Source: Bacillota bacterium (GTDB taxonomy: Bacteria > Bacillota > Clostridia > Christensenellales > UMGS416). Taken from it: a stretch of DNA of 5,369 nucleotides. Of the stretch, positions 1 through 5,369 are shown in pieces (position 1 is the first letter of the stretch; each line of letters starts with the position of its first letter). The DNA lies in the NCBI GenBank assembly GCA_023422005.1, contig JAEZSC010000026.1, positions 1-5,369 of the forward strand. Reading direction: 5' to 3'. The notes under the pieces were generated by a model. It was not told the DNA's origin. It made no database searches and worked only from the letters and a program-made list of their open reading frames with translations. The position numbers and the translations under genes are program-made.

Positions 1-542
1 TGTTCAAGATCAACCCCGAGGTGTCCGACGTGGCGGGCCAATACGCCACGGAGCACAACGGCGTGAAGCTGCTGGTGCTGGGCGCGGTGAAGGGCGGCGG
101 CTCCGGCTGCGCGTGCCCGGAGAACACGTTCCTGCGGGCGCTGGTCACCGATCTGGTGCTGTACAAGGACGACACGCTGATTCTGGACATGGAAGCCGGC
201 ATCGAACACCTGGGCCGGGGCACCGCCCGCGGTGTGGATGTGATGCTGGTTGTCGTAGAGCCCGGCCAAAGGGCCGTGGACTGCGCGCTGACCGTGCGGC
301 GCATGGCCGGCGACCTGGGCATCAAGCGCCTGGCTTACATCGCCAACAAGGTCAGCGGCCCCGAGGATGAGCAGTTCCTGCGGCAGGCGCTGCCCGACGC
401 GGAGTTTCTGGCCTTCCTGCCCTACTCCCAGAGCGTGCGCGGCGCCGACCGTGACGGCGTGAGTGTGCTGGACATGCTGCAGGGCGACCTGCTGGCCCAG
501 TTCGAAGCCATCGCCGATCAACTCTCGGGAGGAACAGTTTGA
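1..542 (+). CDS. cooC: CooC-family nickel-insertion ATPase for CODH/ACS maturation (3' part, 5' end outside window)
   Basis: This is the C-terminal part of a MinD/ParA-like P-loop ATPase of the CooC family, cytoplasmic proteins that use ATP to mature the nickel sites of CODH or ACS. The reading frame is open from the left edge (first full codon at 3), so the GTG at 21 is an internal valine, not the start; the N-terminus with the Walker A loop is not in view. Visible motifs are the family's CxC pair in GCACPEN (Cys codons at 108 and 114), which in studied CooC dimers binds metal at the subunit interface, and the Walker B/switch II block DMEAGIEHLGRG (Asp codon at 186). A conserved VVVEPGQ strand and an ANKV segment, probably the base-recognition loop, follow. 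It ends in TGA at 540-542, 55 bases before the next ATPase. Its CxC and switch II context differs from that neighbour, so the two are paralogues, not a recent duplication. Whether it serves CODH (CooC) or ACS (AcsF) cannot be settled here. Confidence 0.88.
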   Translation, partial: FKINPEVSDVAGQYATEHNGVKLLVLGAVKGGGSGCACPENTFLRALVTDLVLYKDDTLILDMEAGIEHLGRGTARGVDVMLVVVEPGQRAVDCALTVRRMAGDLGIKRLAYIANKVSGPEDEQFLRQALPDAEFLAFLPYSQSVRGADRDGVSVLDMLQGDLLAQFEAIADQLSGGTV

Positions 543-562
543 AAAAGCGCAGTTTTTTCAAA
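538..562 (+). repeat. AT-rich perfect inverted repeat at the end of the first ATPase gene
   Basis: TTTGAAAAA at 538-546 is exactly mirrored by TTTTTCAAA at 554-562, giving a 9-bp stem with a 7-base loop. The left arm contains the TGA stop of the upstream gene. The stem has one G-C pair and the T-run lies inside it, so it is not a standard GC-stem-plus-U-tract terminator. It could be a weak pause or mRNA-processing hairpin, or a DNA palindrome; the sequence does not say which. Confidence 0.45.
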
Positions 563-580
563 CCCAATGCTGTTGGCTTA

Positions 581-588
581 GAAAGGAA
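581..588 (+). promoter_or_regulatory. Ribosome binding site of the second ATPase gene
   Basis: The purine block GAAAGGAA lies 9 bases before the ATG at 598. It helps choose this start over the in-frame ATG at 463, which lies deep inside the upstream gene and would put about 45 unrelated residues ahead of the P-loop. Confidence 0.6.
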
Positions 589-597
589 CGAACACAA

Positions 598-1356
598 ATG
601 AGCTTTCTGATCGCCGTGACCGGCAAGGGCGGTGTGGGCAAGACGACGCTTTCCAGCCTGCTGGTGCGCGCCCTGGTGGACCGGGGCAGCACGCCGGTGC
701 TGGCCATAGACGCCGACCCCAACAGCTGCCTGGACGCGGCGCTGGGCCTGAAGGCCGAGCGCACCGTGGGCGGGGCTCGCGAAGAGGTGCGCGATTCGGT
801 TCAGGGCGGCCTGATTGGCGTGAGCAAGCAGGAGTTGCTGCACCTGAAGATCGCCGAAAGCCTGGTGGAATCCACCGGCTTTGACCTGATCGCCATGGGC
901 CGCCCCGAGGGCGCCGGGTGCTACTGCTACGCCAACAACGTGCTCAAGAACATCATCGCTGAGATCTCCAGCCAATACCCGGCGGTGGTGCTGGACAACG
1001 AGGCGGGGTTGGAAAACCTCTCCCGGCGCATCGTGCAGAAGGTGGACGTGCTGACGCTGGTCAGCGACAACTCCAACGCCGGGCTGGAAACGCTGGTGCG
1101 CCTGCACGGGCTGGCAAAGGAGATGAACATACAGTACGGCAAGCTGGTGCTGGTCATCAACCGCATACGCCACGGCCGCCTGCCGGAGCGCGCCGCCGAG
1201 ATTCAGCAGCGCACCGGCGCTGACCTCGTCGTGGGCCTTCCCAACGACGACGAAGTGGCCGACTACGCCGACGCCGGCCGAGCGCTGGTCGGGCTGCCGG
1301 CCGACAACCCGGTGTATCGGGAGATTCAGGGGTTGGCAGACAAGCTAATGGGATAG
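598..1356 (+). CDS. cooC: CooC/AcsF-family nickel-insertion ATPase (second copy, complete)
   Basis: A complete 252-residue cytoplasmic ATPase of the CooC/AcsF branch of the MinD/ParA (SIMIBI) P-loop proteins, a usual length for the family. The deviant Walker A is GKGGVGKTT at residues 9-17, with signature Lys10 and catalytic-loop Lys15. The switch I region is DADPNSCL from residue 38. The dimer-interface CxC is Cys108 and Cys110 in GRPEGAGCYCYANN. Walker B/switch II is LDNEAGLENLSRR from residue 132. VINRIRHGR near residue 187 fits the base-recognition segment. The start is fixed by the P-loop beginning at residue 9 and by the Shine-Dalgarno at 581-588. Family members load nickel into the CODH C-cluster or, for AcsF, into the ACS A-cluster. 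The GCYCY/DNEAG pattern differs from the upstream paralogue's GCACPEN/DMEAG, so one may serve each enzyme, but which does which is inference. It uses the rare codon ATA three times (705, 1128 and 1164 region), against one seen in acsB and none noticed in acsA, as expected if the chaperone is made in smaller amounts. acsA starts 65 bases downstream. Confidence 0.9.
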   Translation: MSFLIAVTGKGGVGKTTLSSLLVRALVDRGSTPVLAIDADPNSCLDAALGLKAERTVGGAREEVRDSVQGGLIGVSKQELLHLKIAESLVESTGFDLIAMGRPEGAGCYCYANNVLKNIIAEISSQYPAVVLDNEAGLENLSRRIVQKVDVLTLVSDNSNAGLETLVRLHGLAKEMNIQYGKLVLVINRIRHGRLPERAAEIQQRTGADLVVGLPNDDEVADYADAGRALVGLPADNPVYREIQGLADKLMG

Positions 1357-1406
1357 GATTTCTATCCTTGGCTCTCACCAAATCGACAATTTGTTCCATG
1401 AAGGAA
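1351..1406 (+). other. Gap between ATPase and CODH genes with three consecutive small hairpins
   Basis: Three short perfect inverted repeats follow one another. GGATAG (1351-1356, including the TAG stop) pairs with CTATCC (1362-1367). CAAAT (1379-1383) pairs with ATTTG (1389-1393). TTCC (1394-1397) pairs with GGAA (1403-1406). Each loop is 5 bases. None is followed by a U-tract, so an intrinsic terminator is not supported. The gap is clearly AT-richer than the genes. A role in mRNA stability or in raising acsA expression over the chaperone genes is possible but unproven. Confidence 0.35.
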
Positions 1407-1410
1407 TGAT

Positions 1411-1416
1411 GGGGAG
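1411..1416 (+). promoter_or_regulatory. Ribosome binding site of acsA
   Basis: GGGGAG sits 5 bases before the ATG at 1422 and supports that codon as the CODH start. Confidence 0.6.
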
Positions 1417-1421
1417 AAAAC

Positions 1422-3371
1422 ATGGCAAACGACATCGAACAGTTCAAGGGAAAGGTCATCGACCAGGCGTCGGCGGAAATGCTGCAAAAAGCGCAGTGCG
1501 ACTGCGTGGACACCGTCTATGATCGCGCCGACACCTTCAAGGCCCAGTGCGGCTTCGGCAAGGCTGGCATCTGCTGCCGCAACTGCCACATGGGCCCGTG
1601 CCGCATCACCAAGAACACGCCCCGGGGCATCTGCGGCGCCGATGAGAACACCATCGTGGCCCGCAACTTCCTAAGGGAAGTAACCGGCGGCACCGCCGCC
1701 CACAGCGACCACGGCCGCCACCTGGTGCTGCGCCTCAAGAAGGTCGCTCAGGGCGAAGGCCACGGCTACGAGATCAAGGACGAGCGCGCCCTGCGCTACA
1801 ACGCCCGCCTCTATGGCATCGAGGAAGTTGGCCGCACCAAGGAAGAGGTCGCCCTGGACCTGGCCAACCGGCTGCTCGCCGAGTTCAGCAACCAGGAAGA
1901 GCACCTGCAGACGCTGTCGCTGGCTCCGCTCAAGCGCCAGAACATCTGGAAGAACCTGGACCTGGAGCCCATGGGCATCGACCGCATGTGCGTGGAAGCC
2001 ATGCACCGCACGACCATGGGTGTGGACCACGACTACAAGAACCTGCTGGCCCACGCCTTCCGCACGGCGCTGGCCGACGGCTGGGGCGGTTCCCGCGCGG
2101 CCAGCATCGTATCCGACGTGCTCTTTGGCACACCGGCCCCGGTGCGCAGCACGGCCAACCTGGGCGTGCTGAGTGAGAAGACCGTCAACATCGTGATCCA
2201 CGGCCACGAGCCGGCGCTCTCCGAGATGCTGGCCATCGCCGTGCAGGCCCCGGACATCAAAAGCTACGCGCTGGAAGCCGGCGCCGAGGGCGTCACGCTG
2301 GCGGGCATCTGCTGCACGGCCAACGAGATCCTGATGCGCCACGGCGTGCCCGTGGCCGGCAACGTGCTCCAGCAGGAGCTGGCCATCGTGACCGGCGCTG
2401 TGGAAATGATGGTCATCGACGTGCAGTGCTGCATGCCCAGCCTGCCCTCGGTCGCCGCCAAGTATCACACCGAGATCATCAGCACCACCGACATCGCCAA
2501 GACCGTGGGCGCCATCCACGCCAATTTTGACGAGGATGCCCCCATGTATTCGGCCAAGGCGCTCATTCGCCGCGCCATCGACAACTTTGCCCGGCGCGAC
2601 CCCGCCAAGGTGCAGATCCCCAAGGACAAGAGCCCCATCGTTGCCGGCTTCTCGGTGGACGCCATCAAGTACATGCTGGGCGGCAAATACCGCGCCAGCT
2701 TCCGTCCGCTCAACGACGCCATCATGCAGGGCCGCATCTACGGCGTCGTGGGCATCGTGGGCTGCAACAACGCCAAGAAGAAGACCGACGACTACACGAC
2801 GACGCTGGCCCGCGAGCTGCTCAAGCGCAACGTGCTGGTGCTCAAGACCGGCTGCGCCGCCATCGCCGCGGGCAAGGCCGGCATGCTGCGCCCTGAGCTG
2901 GGTCTGGAGGCCTGCGGCCAAGGCCTGCGCGAGGTGTGCGAGGCCGTGGGCATGCCCCCGGTGCTGCACATGGGCAGCTGCGTGGACAACTGCCGCATCC
3001 TGGAGGCCGCCACGGAGATTGTGGCCGAAGGCGGCCTGGGCGACGACCTGTCCAGCATCCCGGCGGTGGGCGTTGCCCCCGAGTGGATGAGCGAGAAGGC
3101 CATCGCCATCGGCTGCTACTTTGTGGCCAGCGGCGTGGACGTCGTGCTGGGCAACCCCTTCTACACATCGGGTTCCGAAAAGGTCACCCAGTTCCTGCAC
3201 GAGGATTGCCGGGAGCAGTTCGGCGCCAGCTTCCACACGATCGAGGACCCCATGGCCGCCGTGGAGCGCATCATGGAAATGCTCACCGAGAAGCGCGAGA
3301 AGCTGGGCATCAACCGCAAGGCCGAACGCAAGCTCTACGACATGAAGGACAGGAGGGGCATGGATGTCTAA
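1422..3371 (+). CDS. acsA: Anaerobic Ni-Fe-S carbon monoxide dehydrogenase catalytic subunit (CODH of the CODH/ACS complex)
   Basis: This 649-residue enzyme interconverts CO and CO2 (CO + H2O = CO2 + 2e- + 2H+). In the complex it reduces CO2 to CO and feeds it to acetyl-CoA synthase. Length fits the CooS/AcsA family. Near the N-terminus Cys43 and Cys51 (CX7C) should bind the inter-subunit D-cluster, and Cys52, Cys55, Cys60 and Cys71 the B-cluster. The histidine proton path is visible as HSDHGRH (His94, His97, His100). By comparison with remembered Carboxydothermus and Rhodospirillum enzymes, the C-cluster ligands are His262 (in HGHEP), Cys298, Cys336, Cys448 (VGCNN), Cys478 (KTGCAA) and Cys520 (HMGSCVDN). 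Lys559 in MSEKA is the likely acid-base lysine. All key ligands are present, so it should be active. The loop before Cys520 is short and lacks the glycine-rich insert I recall in Carboxydothermus CooS-II, which fits an ACS-partnered form. Extra cysteines occur at 26, 28, 337 and 524. Two maturation ATPases lie upstream and acsB overlaps the 3' end by 8 bases. The start is set by the GGGGAG site. cooS is an alternative symbol. Confidence 0.96.
   Translation: MANDIEQFKGKVIDQASAEMLQKAQCDCVDTVYDRADTFKAQCGFGKAGICCRNCHMGPCRITKNTPRGICGADENTIVARNFLREVTGGTAAHSDHGRHLVLRLKKVAQGEGHGYEIKDERALRYNARLYGIEEVGRTKEEVALDLANRLLAEFSNQEEHLQTLSLAPLKRQNIWKNLDLEPMGIDRMCVEAMHRTTMGVDHDYKNLLAHAFRTALADGWGGSRAASIVSDVLFGTPAPVRSTANLGVLSEKTVNIVIHGHEPALSEMLAIAVQAPDIKSYALEAGAEGVTLAGICCTANEILMRHGVPVAGNVLQQELAIVTGAVEMMVIDVQCCMPSLPSVAAKYHTEIISTTDIAKTVGAIHANFDEDAPMYSAKALIRRAIDNFARRDPAKVQIPKDKSPIVAGFSVDAIKYMLGGKYRASFRPLNDAIMQGRIYGVVGIVGCNNAKKKTDDYTTTLARELLKRNVLVLKTGCAAIAAGKAGMLRPELGLEACGQGLREVCEAVGMPPVLHMGSCVDNCRILEAATEIVAEGGLGDDLSSIPAVGVAPEWMSEKAIAIGCYFVASGVDVVLGNPFYTSGSEKVTQFLHEDCREQFGASFHTIEDPMAAVERIMEMLTEKREKLGINRKAERKLYDMKDRRGMDV
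3351..3358 (+). promoter_or_regulatory. Ribosome binding site of acsB inside the acsA 3' end
   Basis: AGGAGGGG lies within the last codons of acsA, 5 bases before the ATG at 3364. The nearer ATG at 3360 is only one base away from the site and is in the acsA frame. The site therefore selects 3364 as the acsB start and suggests ribosomes finishing acsA reload directly onto acsB. Confidence 0.7.
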
Positions 3372-5369
3372 GCTGATCGCATCCAGCGCCATCGACGGCG
3401 CGATACAATTCGTCGTGCAGGCCGAGACCGCGCTGCAGGACGCCATCGCCCTCAAGGGCGAAAGCTTTCCGGTGGGCTTTCCGGACACCGGTTATTATCT
3501 GCCGGTCATCTACAGCTTCACGGGTATGAAGATGCAGACGCTGGGCGACCTGCGCGAAATTCTGCGCGAAGCCCGGCTGCTGCTGCCCTCCCGACCGGCC
3601 GACGACGTGTGGCTGCCCTACCTGGGCAACACGATGGACGCCGGCGTGGCGGCGCTCTTCGCCTGCGAAGTCATCGAGGCCATCAAGTACGCCGTGGGCC
3701 CAAACCCCGTAAACGGCATCTGGCTGGGCGCCGCCTCCGACGTCATCATGCGCGAGCGCGGCATCGAGTTCGTGGATGGCACGGCCCCTGGCTTTGCGGC
3801 CATCACCGGCGCGGCTCCGGACAATGCCACCGCCGTGAAGATCGCCAAGGAGCTGCAGCAGAAGAACCTGTATGTCTTTATGGGCGGCAGCACCGGCGGC
3901 AAGCAGTTCGCCGAGCAGCTGGCAGAGGAAGGCGTGCAGCTGGGCTGGGAGACCCGCCTGGTGCCCTTCGGGCCGGACGTATCCTCGCTGATCTACGCGC
4001 TGGGCTTCGCCAACCGCGCCGCCCTTTCCTTCGGCGGCGTAAAGCCCGGCGACTTTGAGAACAACCTGAAGTACAACAAGAACCGCATCTTCGCCTTCGT
4101 GCTGGCCTTCGGAGAGGTGGACGCGGGCAAATACGCCGCTGCCGCCGGCGCCATCAACTATGGCTTCCCGGTCATCGCCGACACCGACATCCCGGAGATC
4201 CTGCCCTCGGGCATCTGCACCTACGAGCATGTCGTGGCCAACGTGCCCTACGACCAGATGGTGGAGCGGGCGCTGGAAGTGCGCGGCTGCAAGATCAAGG
4301 TCGTCAACGTCCCCGTACCGGTGGCCTACGGCGCGGCCTTCGAAGGCGAGCGCATCCGCAAGGAGAACGTGCACGCCGAGTTCGGCGGCAACAAGTCGCC
4401 GGCCTTCGAATTCGTGACCTCCGTGGACACCTCGGCCATCAACGACGGTGAGATCGAGCTGATCGGCCCGGACATCGACGAGGTGGCCCCCGGCACCGTG
4501 ATGCCGCTGGGCATCTGGGTGGAAGTGGCCGGCCGCAAGATGCAGCCGGACTTCGAGCCCATCCTGGAGCGCCAGATCCACCACATGGTAAACGGCGCCG
4601 AGGGCATCTGGCACATGGGCCAGCGCGACATCATCTGGACCCGCGTGTCCAAGGATGGCTTCGCCAAGGGCCTGAGGATCAAGCACTACGGCGAGATCAT
4701 CCACGCCAAGTTCCTGGCCGACTATCCGGCCATCGTCGATAAGGTCAAGGTCACGCTGATCACCGACCGCCAAGAGGTGGAGAACCGCCTCAAGGTGGCC
4801 CGCAAGGTGTATGACGAGCGCAACCGCCGCCTGGAGGCCATGACCGACGAATCGGTGGACACGTTCTATAGCTGCCTGCTGTGCCAGAGCTTCGCGCCCA
4901 ACCACGTGTGCGTGATCACCCCCGAGCGCCTGGGCCTGTGCGGCGCCTACAACTGGCTGGACGGCAAGGCCGCCTATGAGATCGACGAGACCGGCCCCAA
5001 CCAGCCGCTGAAGAAGGGCGAATGCCTGGACCCGGTCAAGGGCATCTGGGCCGGCATCAACGACTACGTCTACGTAAACTCCCACAAGACCATCGAGGCC
5101 TTCGCCGCCTATTCCATCATGGACCGCCCGATGACGTCCTGCGGCTGCTTTGAGGCCATCGTGGCCTATGTGCCGGAATGCAACGGCGTCATGATCGTCA
5201 ACCGCGAGTTCATGGGCGAGACGCCCAGCGGCATGACATTCTCCACGCTGGCGGGCTCCGTGGGCGGCGGCCAGCAGACGCCGGGCTTCATCGGCTGCGG
5301 CAAGGTGTTCCTGACCTCCCGCAAGTTCCTGGCCTCCGACGGCGGCTTCAAGCGCATCGTGTGGATGCC
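3364..5369 (+). CDS. acsB: CO-methylating acetyl-CoA synthase, CODH/ACS alpha subunit (3' end outside window)
   Basis: Acetyl-CoA synthase joins CO from CODH, a methyl group from the corrinoid iron-sulfur protein, and CoA to make acetyl-CoA. The frame is open for 668 codons to the window edge. Moorella AcsB is about 729 residues, so about 60 are missing. The A-cluster is complete: Cys504, Cys507, Cys516 and Cys526 have the 3/9/10 spacing of Moorella Cys506/509/518/528, and CGC at 593-595 matches the Cys595-Gly-Cys597 motif of the distal nickel, 67 residues on in both. The constant offset of 2 also places Phe510 on Phe512 and Trp416 on the CoA-region Trp418. The first roughly 300 residues are the bacterial N-terminal domain that contacts CODH and forms the CO tunnel, which archaeal CdhC lacks. 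MGGSTGGKQ near residue 173 resembles a glycine-rich turn; I assign no nucleotide binding to it. The start at 3364 overlaps acsA by 8 bases and has a strong Shine-Dalgarno, implying translational coupling and matched subunit amounts, in line with the alpha2beta2 complex. Genes for the corrinoid protein subunits and methyltransferase (acsC, acsD, acsE) would be expected downstream but are not in view. Confidence 0.97.
   Translation, partial: MSKLIASSAIDGAIQFVVQAETALQDAIALKGESFPVGFPDTGYYLPVIYSFTGMKMQTLGDLREILREARLLLPSRPADDVWLPYLGNTMDAGVAALFACEVIEAIKYAVGPNPVNGIWLGAASDVIMRERGIEFVDGTAPGFAAITGAAPDNATAVKIAKELQQKNLYVFMGGSTGGKQFAEQLAEEGVQLGWETRLVPFGPDVSSLIYALGFANRAALSFGGVKPGDFENNLKYNKNRIFAFVLAFGEVDAGKYAAAAGAINYGFPVIADTDIPEILPSGICTYEHVVANVPYDQMVERALEVRGCKIKVVNVPVPVAYGAAFEGERIRKENVHAEFGGNKSPAFEFVTSVDTSAINDGEIELIGPDIDEVAPGTVMPLGIWVEVAGRKMQPDFEPILERQIHHMVNGAEGIWHMGQRDIIWTRVSKDGFAKGLRIKHYGEIIHAKFLADYPAIVDKVKVTLITDRQEVENRLKVARKVYDERNRRLEAMTDESVDTFYSCLLCQSFAPNHVCVITPERLGLCGAYNWLDGKAAYEIDETGPNQPLKKGECLDPVKGIWAGINDYVYVNSHKTIEAFAAYSIMDRPMTSCGCFEAIVAYVPECNGVMIVNREFMGETPSGMTFSTLAGSVGGGQQTPGFIGCGKVFLTSRKFLASDGGFKRIVWM

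Noticed and set aside
463..600. Upstream ATG at 463 as start of the second ATPase
   Set aside because: It would overlap the first ATPase by 80 bases and add about 45 unrelated residues; family members begin a few residues before the P-loop, as the ATG at 598 does.
352..1173. 273-codon minus-strand frame opposite the two ATPases
   Set aside because: It runs across a gene junction and ends in an Arg/Ala/Pro-rich tail typical of antisense GC-rich frames; the + strand has clear P-loop ATPase motifs.
1351..1370. Hairpin at the end of the second ATPase as a rho-independent terminator
   Set aside because: The stem is only 6 bp and is followed by TTGGCTC, with no U-tract.
542..1497. 12-base direct repeat AAAAAGCGCAGT at 542-553 and 1486-1497
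   Set aside because: About one exact 12-base match is expected by chance in a window of this size, and the second copy is ordinary acsA coding sequence.
2527..3090. 187-codon + strand frame inside acsA
   Set aside because: It is an out-of-frame reading of acsA, rich in Arg, Ala, Pro, Ser and Trp, with no plausible ribosome binding site.
1671..3488. 605-codon open frame on the minus strand opposite acsA
   Set aside because: It is a shadow of the GC-rich, codon-biased acsA: its product is a low-complexity string rich in His, Ala, Gly and Val with no recognisable domain, while the + strand frame has every CODH ligand.
3310..5085. 591-codon open frame on the minus strand opposite acsB
   Set aside because: Same cause as above; the composition is biased to His, Gly, Val, Ala and Asp, it spans the acsA/acsB junction and it has no family signature.
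1..5369. tRNA, rRNA, CRISPR array, insertion sequence or attachment site
   Set aside because: Coding sequence fills nearly the whole window, no repeated units or terminal inverted repeats flank a gene, and the two gaps (55 and 65 bases) are too short for such elements.

Overview
This is a GC-rich window with short AT-richer gaps. It holds four same-strand genes of a carbon monoxide dehydrogenase/acetyl-CoA synthase (CODH/ACS) locus, the carbonyl branch of the Wood-Ljungdahl (reductive acetyl-CoA) pathway. The gene set implies a strict anaerobe that fixes CO2 or CO through acetyl-CoA, or runs that route in reverse. The CODH and ACS are of bacterial, not archaeal (Cdh), type: the ACS keeps its N-terminal CODH-contacting domain. 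High GC and strong purine-rich ribosome binding sites would fit a high-GC clostridial lineage, an acetogenic actinobacterium of the Eggerthella type, or a desulfobacterial lineage. The sequence alone does not decide between these.

Layout, left to right, all on the + strand: (1) the 3' part of a CooC-family maturation ATPase, up to 542; (2) a 55-base gap with an AT-rich inverted repeat; (3) a complete second CooC/AcsF-family ATPase, 598-1356; (4) a 65-base gap with three small hairpins in front of a strong Shine-Dalgarno; (5) a complete Ni-Fe-S CODH catalytic subunit (acsA/cooS), 1422-3371; (6) overlapping it by 8 bases, the acetyl-CoA synthase gene (acsB), from 3364 and cut by the window end at 5369. 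The missing part of acsB is roughly the last 60 codons, judged against the Moorella protein.

How they work together: CODH reduces CO2 to CO at its C-cluster. The CO passes to the ACS A-cluster, where it is joined to a methyl group (delivered by the corrinoid protein, whose genes are not in view) and CoA to give acetyl-CoA. Both active sites need nickel, and the two MinD/ParA-like P-loop ATPases upstream are of the family that loads it. Tight spacing, one strand and no visible intrinsic terminator argue for one transcript, with the promoter left of the window.

Every key metal ligand that can be checked is present, so the enzymes look functional. I did not find a previously undescribed system here. 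The points worth a second look are the paired, divergent nickel-chaperone genes, the small structured gaps, the acsA/acsB overlap and some extra cysteines in the CODH.
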